NCBI GenBank assembly: GCA_045635785.1
Contig: JAZTWJ010000052.1
Span: forward strand, 1-64,000
DNA length: 64,000 bases
Source of the DNA: Flemingiibacterium sp045635785
GTDB lineage: Bacteria; Bacillota; Clostridia; Oscillospirales; CAG-272
Direction: 5' to 3'
Shown one piece after another: positions 59,649-64,000 of this stretch. Position 1 is the stretch's first letter; each line of letters begins with the position of its first letter. Under the pieces are notes generated by a model. The model was not told the origin of the DNA. It worked only from the letters and a program-made list of their open reading frames with translations, and ran no database searches. The translations under genes were made by a program, and so were the position numbers.

Positions 59649-59730
59649 GACTTGCCAAAGCAAGTCTACCGTATAAGGGTCTGAAAAATTTTTCAGACTT
59701 ATCACCGAAGTGATAAGGAGGTGTCTATCA
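59649..59730 (+). promoter_or_regulatory. structured rpmH leader with three hairpins
   Basis: Three consecutive stems: GACTTGC-CAAA-GCAAGTC (59649-59666), GTCTGAAAAA/TTTTTCAGAC (about 59679-59698), and TTATCAC/GTGATAA (about 59699-59716) whose 3' arm runs into the ribosome site AAGGAGGTG. The last could mask translation. The first is the same hairpin as in the nfnA and noc leaders. Confidence 0.6.
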
Positions 59731-59865
59731 ATGCTTAGAACTTACCAGCCTAAGAAGCGTCAGAGAAAGGTTGAGCATGGTTTCAGAAAGAGAATGAGAA
59801 CCGCTGACGGAAGAAAGGTACTCAAGAGAAGACGCGCGAAGGGAAGAAAGCAGCTTACCTACTAA
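59731..59865 (+). CDS. rpmH: 50S ribosomal protein L34
   Basis: 44 aa. MLRTYQPKKRQRKVEHGFRKRM, then DGRKVLKRRRAKGRKQLTY. Highly basic, canonical length. Strong GATAAGGAGGTG ribosome site. It is the first gene of the rpmH-rnpA-yidD-yidC-jag series on the plus strand, divergent from dnaA. Confidence 0.98.
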   Translation: MLRTYQPKKRQRKVEHGFRKRMRTADGRKVLKRRRAKGRKQLTY

Positions 59866-59891
59866 TTTTCCCCTAAGCCAAGGCAGACAGA

Positions 59892-60003
59892 AATACAACC
59901 CAGTATAAAGATATTGGGTTGTATTGAGTATGCTCTGTAGTTGAAAATCGTTGCTAAACCGCCGAAGCGCTGGGTAAGATCCCGTCTTTCGGGGGTTTTT
60001 ATT
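59892..60003 (+). terminator. stem-loops between rpmH and rnpA
   Basis: An 11-bp stem AATACAACCCA / TGGGTTGTATT (59892-59925) without T tract is followed by a small CCCG/CGGG hairpin with GGTTTTTATTG (about 59980-60003). Together they may attenuate read-through from rpmH (very abundant product) to rnpA. Confidence 0.5.
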
Positions 60004-60067
60004 GTGATGCGGAAAAAATTTACACCTGAAAATGGTTTTACGTCATAAATAAGGGATATAATAGAAA

Positions 60068-60454
60068 ATGAAGTTTGGCGCCATTACGGAAAATCATTTG
60101 TATTCGAAGGCATACGCCCGCGGAAAAAAATTCGTCGGGCGTCATGTTGTCGTCTATATATTGCCCGATTATGCGGCGGCCAGGCTTGCGAGGGCTAATC
60201 CTACAGGGCAGAGCCTAAATCGTGTGGGCATTACCGTTACCAAAAAACTCGGCGGAGCCGTTGTGCGAAATCGTGCAAAGCGCATCATCAGGGAAGGTTA
60301 TCGTCTTTCGAATGCGGAGTTTCCGATCAAGCGTGGTTTTTTGATCGTCATCGTTGCCCGTGCAGGCATCGCAGCTGCCAAATCACAGCACATCAAATAC
60401 GATCTGAATGCCGCCTTTTCAAAGCTCGGCATGCGAATTTCGGAGAAAGGGTAA
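60068..60454 (+). CDS. rnpA: ribonuclease P protein component
   Basis: 128 aa basic protein. The RNR motif is RNRAKRIIREGYR (about 66-78), with VGITVTKKLGGAVVRNR before it and KRGFLIVIVARAG after. It binds the RNase P RNA and helps tRNA 5' maturation. The start has AAGGGA 11 nt upstream. A TATAAT (60057-60062) is too close to be used unless the mRNA is leaderless. Confidence 0.97.
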   Translation: MKFGAITENHLYSKAYARGKKFVGRHVVVYILPDYAAARLARANPTGQSLNRVGITVTKKLGGAVVRNRAKRIIREGYRLSNAEFPIKRGFLIVIVARAGIAAAKSQHIKYDLNAAFSKLGMRISEKG

Positions 60455-60696
60455 TGAAATACATTGCGGTTTTTCTGATACGGCTGTACAGAAAATTTAT
60501 ATCTCCGCTGAAGTCGCCCTGCTGCCGCTTTACGCCCACATGCTCCGAATATGCTTTGGAGGCATTCCAAAAGCGCGGCTTTTTTGTGGGGTTTACGCTG
60601 ACGGTGTGGCGGATTTTGCGCTGCAATCCCTTTGGAAAGGGAGGCTTTGATCCCGTTCCTGAAAAGAAGAAAAATAAACGGACAAAAAATCCGTAA
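60454..60696 (+). CDS. yidD: membrane protein insertion efficiency factor YidD
   Basis: 80 aa. LIRLYRKFISPLKSPCCRFTPTCSEYALEAF is the family signature, with a Cys trio and the NPFGKGGFDPVPE tail. It assists YidC. The ATG overlaps the rnpA stop (TAATG). Confidence 0.97.
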   Translation: MKYIAVFLIRLYRKFISPLKSPCCRFTPTCSEYALEAFQKRGFFVGFTLTVWRILRCNPFGKGGFDPVPEKKKNKRTKNP

Positions 60697-60720
60697 TTTA
60701 AGGAGAAATTACATAGGAAC

Positions 60721-61881
60721 ATGAATATTTGGGATATTATCAACGTACCGCTTGGTTATATTATAAAAATCAGCTATCAGCTTACACAAAACTACGCGTT
60801 GGCGCTGTTTTTCTTTGCAATTGTGCTTGAGATTCTGTTGCTTCCCTTCGGTATCAAGCAACAGAAAAACACGGTTAAGCAAGCAACTCTGCGCCCCAAG
60901 GAAATGGCAATCCGCAAAAAATATGCAGGACGCACCGATCAGGCGACACAGCAAAAGCTGAACAACGAAATCATGGATCTGTATAAGCGCGAGAATTTCA
61001 ACCCGATGGGTGGATGCTTGCCGCTGCTTATTCAGATGCCAATCCTCTTCTCGCTGTATAATGTTGTTGTCAGCCCGCTCAAATACATCTGCGGTTTCGG
61101 CGCAGATGTTATATCGGCAATTCAGGCAAAAATTTATGAGTTGATGAGCGCGGCGGAAATGGTCGGCTTTGAAAATTTTGCACCGGAAGTCAAGGCACGC
61201 GAAATTGATTTGATCACGAAGATCCGCGAGCTTGGTCTGGAAAATTTTGTGGACGGAAACGGCGAAGTGCTGACCGAGGAGATTCTTCCCAACTTTGTAA
61301 TTTTCGGCAGCATGGACCTTTCTAAGGTGCCGTCCTTCAATGACGTCAATTTGCTTCTTCTGATTCCTCTGTTTACCCTTCTTGTTACGCTGGGAAGCAC
61401 CTTCATCATGAAGAAGTTTACCTACAATCCCAATCCCGATGCAAAGCCCGATGCGTCTATGCGCATCATGCAGCTTTCCATGCCGCTGCTTTCGGTGTAT
61501 ATCTCGTTCACCATCGCTGCGGCAATCGGTCTGTACTGGATCTTCCGTAACATTCTCAGCGTTGTTGAGCGTATCATCATTTCCAAGTTGATTCCGCTGC
61601 CGCAGTTTACCGAGGAGGATTACAAGGCAGCCGAGCGCGAAGCAAATGTAAAGCCTCTTTCCAAAAAACAGCAGAAGAAAAAGGTCCGCTCCCTGCATCG
61701 CATTGATGAAGAGGACGAGCAGCCCGCGAAAACGAAGCCCGAAAACGGCAAGCCCGCTCTGAAGGAAGGCGTCAATAAGGCAGAAGCTCCCAAACTGAAG
61801 GAAGATAACCGTCACGAAAAGACGGAGGATCCCCAAAAAGAAGACGAAACTGCAAAAACGGATGAAAACAAGGCGGAATAA
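60721..61881 (+). CDS. yidC: membrane protein insertase YidC (SpoIIIJ type)
   Basis: 386 aa. Membrane helices and the Gram-positive YidC core: LEILLLPFGIKQQKNTVKQA, GGCLPLLIQMPILFSLYNVV (about 100-119) and PLLSVYISFTIAAAIGLYWIFRNIL. A loop insertion (about 120-200) and a long Lys/Glu-rich cytosolic tail (about 300-386) are longer than in Bacillus SpoIIIJ. No lipobox is seen; the protein starts directly with MNIWDIINVPLGYI. Upstream AAGGAGAAATTACATAGGAAC. Confidence 0.96.
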   Translation: MNIWDIINVPLGYIIKISYQLTQNYALALFFFAIVLEILLLPFGIKQQKNTVKQATLRPKEMAIRKKYAGRTDQATQQKLNNEIMDLYKRENFNPMGGCLPLLIQMPILFSLYNVVVSPLKYICGFGADVISAIQAKIYELMSAAEMVGFENFAPEVKAREIDLITKIRELGLENFVDGNGEVLTEEILPNFVIFGSMDLSKVPSFNDVNLLLLIPLFTLLVTLGSTFIMKKFTYNPNPDAKPDASMRIMQLSMPLLSVYISFTIAAAIGLYWIFRNILSVVERIIISKLIPLPQFTEEDYKAAEREANVKPLSKKQQKKKVRSLHRIDEEDEQPAKTKPENGKPALKEGVNKAEAPKLKEDNRHEKTEDPQKEDETAKTDENKAE

Positions 61882-61929
61882 TCCCGTCTGTAAATACGAC
61901 AAAACGATAGTGAAAGGAAGAGCCAAACG

Positions 61930-62871
61930 GTGAAACAGGAACTGATATTTACCGGCAAAACGGTGGATGCCGCGCTGGCTGCCGCTGCTGAAGAGCTGGG
62001 CACCAATGCGGAAGCTCTCACCTACACGGTGCTGGAGCAGGAAAAAGCAGGCTTTCTCGGGCTTGGTGCAGGCCTTGCAAAGATCAAGGTTGAGCAAAAA
62101 GTCGGCGGAGAAGTCATTGCAAAGAAATTTGTGGAAGAATTGCTTGCCAATATGGAGGTCAATGCAAAGGTCGAAATGACGACTCTGCGCAGAAATGACC
62201 GCGTGATCAATGTCATCGGCGATGAAGCGGGTGTTTTGATCGGACATCACGGCGATACATTGGAGGCACTTCAATATCTGACCAATCTTGCGGCAAACAA
62301 GCGCGAGGAAGACGAATCCCGTGATTATGTACACATTACGGTTGATGTGGAAAATTATCGTGAAAAGCGTGAGCAGACGCTCCGTATGCTGGCGCGCCGC
62401 ATGGCTGCTAAGGTGCAAAGAACAAACAAGAGTGTAATGCTTGAGCCCATGACGCCCTATGAGCGCCGCATTATCCATTCCGAGGTGCAGACCATCGAGG
62501 GAATTTCCACCAATTCGGTGGGCGTGGATAACAATCGCCGCGTTGTGATCTATTCGGAGAGCGAGGGTTTCAGCGTTCCGCAGGGCAAGAAGGAAAGAAT
62601 CGGCGAAGGCCGCCGTTCCCGTTCCGGAGAGCGTTCGTCCCGCGGAGAGCGCAGAAGAAACGCAGGCGAATATAAAAACGCCAAGAAACCCGCCGCAAAG
62701 CCGTCAGCGCCCATGTATGACGATGGCGAAAAGCTTTCTGCCGAGGAGCTGTCGGATCTGATCTCGACTTACGGCACCAAGGAAAAGCCCGCGCGCGAGC
62801 AGCCGAAGAAGTACAAGGACTTCGATGAGTATTTAAGCAGCCTGCTCGGAGATACATCCGACGACAAATAA
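61930..62871 (+). CDS. jag: RNA-binding protein Jag (KhpB/SpoIIIJ-associated)
   Basis: 313 aa. The Jag_N domain (about 1-50, LIFTGKTVDAALAAAAEELG), KH domain (GVLIGHHGDTLEALQYLTN), and R3H domain (PYERRIIHSEVQ, Arg-x3-His) are in order. A basic/low-complexity linker rich in Arg/Ser/Gly (about 218-245) lies before an acidic C-terminal helix. It cooperates with KhpA and YidC in envelope regulation. GTG start at 61930 after GAAAGGAAGAGCC. Confidence 0.95.
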   Translation: MKQELIFTGKTVDAALAAAAEELGTNAEALTYTVLEQEKAGFLGLGAGLAKIKVEQKVGGEVIAKKFVEELLANMEVNAKVEMTTLRRNDRVINVIGDEAGVLIGHHGDTLEALQYLTNLAANKREEDESRDYVHITVDVENYREKREQTLRMLARRMAAKVQRTNKSVMLEPMTPYERRIIHSEVQTIEGISTNSVGVDNNRRVVIYSESEGFSVPQGKKERIGEGRRSRSGERSSRGERRRNAGEYKNAKKPAAKPSAPMYDDGEKLSAEELSDLISTYGTKEKPAREQPKKYKDFDEYLSSLLGDTSDDK

Positions 62872-62877
62872 AAAACA

Positions 62878-62911
62878 AAAATGCGTCGGCAAGTCCGACG
62901 CATTTTTTGAT
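62878..62911 (+). terminator. terminator after jag
   Basis: Stem AATGCGTCGG / CCGACGCATT with loop CAAGT and a TTTTTT run. Confidence 0.92.
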
Positions 62912-62961
62912 AACGACGGCACCGCTTGCAATTTAGCTGTGCCGATAAAAAGAGGTAGCAT

Positions 62962-64000
62962 ATGAATCATACAATAGCCGCCATTTCCACCGCATACGGA
63001 CGCGGCGGCATTGCGGTCATCCGCATTTCGGGAGATGGAGCCATTGAAGTGGCAGAACGCTGCTTTCGTCCCGCCGATGGGATGCCTTTATCTGCACAGC
63101 CGCACGCAAAATGCGTATACGGCGCCATTTTGAAGGGTGGCAGACAGATTGACGACGGCATGTGTACCGTCTTTCGCGCGCCGCGCTCCTACACGGGAGA
63201 GGATGTTGCGGAAATCAGCTGCCACGGCGGAATTCTGTTGACCGAAAAGGTTTTGGAAGCGATTTTTGAAGCGGGTGCAGTTCAGGCATCTGCCGGAGAA
63301 TTTACCCGCCGCGCCTTTACAAGCGGCAAGCTCTCTCTGTCACAGGCAGAGGCGGTGGGCATGCTGATTGATGCGCAGAGTGAAGAACAGCTGGCGCTGG
63401 CAATTTCCCATGAGCGCGGCATCATCAAACGAAAGGCGGACGCGTTGTATGAGCAGCTCAAAACCATTGTAACGGGCGTTTACGCGAATGTTGACTTCCC
63501 CGATGAGGATTTAGCGGAATTGAGCGCGGCGGAGGTTATGACTGCGCTAATCGGCATCGAAAAGGAATTGTCGGCACTGCAAAGCACCTATCGCATCGGA
63601 CGGGCGGTCTGTGAGGGAATACAGACGGCGATCGTGGGAAAGCCCAACACAGGTAAGTCTTCCCTGCTCAATCGCCTTGTAGGCCGCGAAAAAGCCATTG
63701 TGACGGATGTGGCGGGGACCACCCGTGATGTGATCGAGGAAACCGTTTCTTTTGGGCGCGTCATGCTGCGCCTTTGCGATACGGCGGGAATCCGCGAGAC
63801 GGAAGATGTGGTGGAACGCATCGGTGTCAATCGGTCGCTGGAAATGCTTGCGCGCGCGGAGCTGATTTTTGCGGTATTTGATCTTTCCCGCGCCTTTGAC
63901 GAGGAGGACTTGGCGCTGATCGAGCGTTTGCGATCGGTGGGCGGTGTGAAGATCGCCATTTTCAATAAAACGGATCTGAACGAAGTTTTTGACTGCGATA
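62962..64000 (+). CDS. mnmE: tRNA uridine-5-carboxymethylaminomethyl modification GTPase MnmE, 5' part
   Basis: 346 codons present; the rest is beyond the window. The N-terminal formyl-THF domain (MNHTIAAISTAYGRGGIAVIRISG, SYTGEDVAEISCHGG), the helical domain (AGEFTRRAFTSGKLSLSQAEAV), and the GTPase G1 GKPNTGKSSLLN and G3 DTAGIRETED are visible. AAAGAGGTAGCAT is the ribosome site. A jag terminator precedes it, so it probably has separate transcription. It partners MnmG, which here is on the other side of oriC. Confidence 0.97.
   Translation, partial: MNHTIAAISTAYGRGGIAVIRISGDGAIEVAERCFRPADGMPLSAQPHAKCVYGAILKGGRQIDDGMCTVFRAPRSYTGEDVAEISCHGGILLTEKVLEAIFEAGAVQASAGEFTRRAFTSGKLSLSQAEAVGMLIDAQSEEQLALAISHERGIIKRKADALYEQLKTIVTGVYANVDFPDEDLAELSAAEVMTALIGIEKELSALQSTYRIGRAVCEGIQTAIVGKPNTGKSSLLNRLVGREKAIVTDVAGTTRDVIEETVSFGRVMLRLCDTAGIRETEDVVERIGVNRSLEMLARAELIFAVFDLSRAFDEEDLALIERLRSVGGVKIAIFNKTDLNEVFDCD

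Noticed and set aside
60057..60062. TATAAT just before rnpA as a promoter
   Set aside because: It lies 6 nt before the ATG and has no -35 at 16-18 bp; a Shine-Dalgarno AAGGGA overlaps it, which indicates a normal leader.
60709..62478. 589-codon antisense frame under yidC and jag
   Set aside because: Both genes on the plus strand are unmistakable, and the antisense product is compositionally odd with no motif.
1..64000. CRISPR arrays, insertion sequences, prophage, tRNA genes
   Set aside because: No regularly spaced repeats, transposase or integrase motifs, or cloverleaf-type sequences were seen in the intergenic regions.

Overview
The window is the chromosomal replication-origin region of a spore-forming Bacillota bacterium, most likely class Clostridia. 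The evidence is the Firmicutes-type cluster dnaA-dnaN-recF-remB-gyrB-gyrA transcribed away from rpmH-rnpA-yidD-yidC-jag-mnmE, the glmS ribozyme, spoIIE, a Spo0A-type DNA-binding protein, Noc/Soj/Spo0J with a perfect parS site, DUF4321, WalJ-like and NfnAB proteins. Coding DNA is of medium GC content with AT-rich spacers, and almost all starts have purine-rich Shine-Dalgarno sequences. I cannot name a genus. There are no insertion sequences, prophages, CRISPR arrays or tRNAs that I can support.

Layout, left to right. (1) 1-443: tandem consensus promoters and leader of an rRNA operon running leftward off the window. (2) 444-4600: amino-sugar block, with a beta-helix protein, glmM, a glmS ribozyme and glmS. 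(3) 4657-12687, minus strand: typA, ymdB, a Gfo/Idh/MocA oxidoreductase, rarA, recG and proB. (4) 12938-17283, plus strand: U32-family protein (apparently with an AUC start), dut, DUF4321, maf and a divergent MreB. (5) 17347-25119: a receiver-less Spo0A DNA-binding domain, an SDR dehydrogenase, an MBOAT/DHHW acyltransferase pair, nth, and spoIIE with a Spo0A-type promoter. (6) 25549-36909: nfnA-nfnB, mgsA, an orphan MinD, glyA, cinA, a galactokinase, a membrane protein, a WalJ-like hydrolase, rlmH and a WG-repeat protein. (7) 37009-45405, plus strand: mnmG-rsmG-noc-(parS)-soj-spo0J-serS, then a membrane protein and a MORN-repeat protein. (8) 45537-49321, minus strand: recA-recX-rimO-pgsA with a LexA-like box at recA. 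(9) 49428-59332, minus strand: dnaA, dnaN, recF, remB, gyrB, gyrA and a lipoprotein. (10) 59731-64000, plus strand: rpmH, rnpA, yidD, yidC, jag and the 5' part of mnmE.

The origin itself lies between dnaN and dnaA (57369-57907). It has an AT-rich element, six DnaA-trio triplets (57456-57473) and at least seven DnaA-box-like sites. A second DnaA-box cluster sits between gyrB and gyrA. The mnmG-rsmG-noc-soj-spo0J block, which in Bacillus follows mnmE on the rpmH side, is here on the dnaA side and reads toward the origin.

No wholly new system is obvious. The least expected signals are the repeated Shine-Dalgarno-plus-hairpin leader (nfnA, noc; a related hairpin at rpmH), the stand-alone Spo0A effector domain, the likely AUC start of the U32 gene, the conserved 21-bp-spaced spoIIE promoter, and two degenerate parS-like sites inside cinA. 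All functional calls rest on recognition of family motifs by eye; no database search was run.
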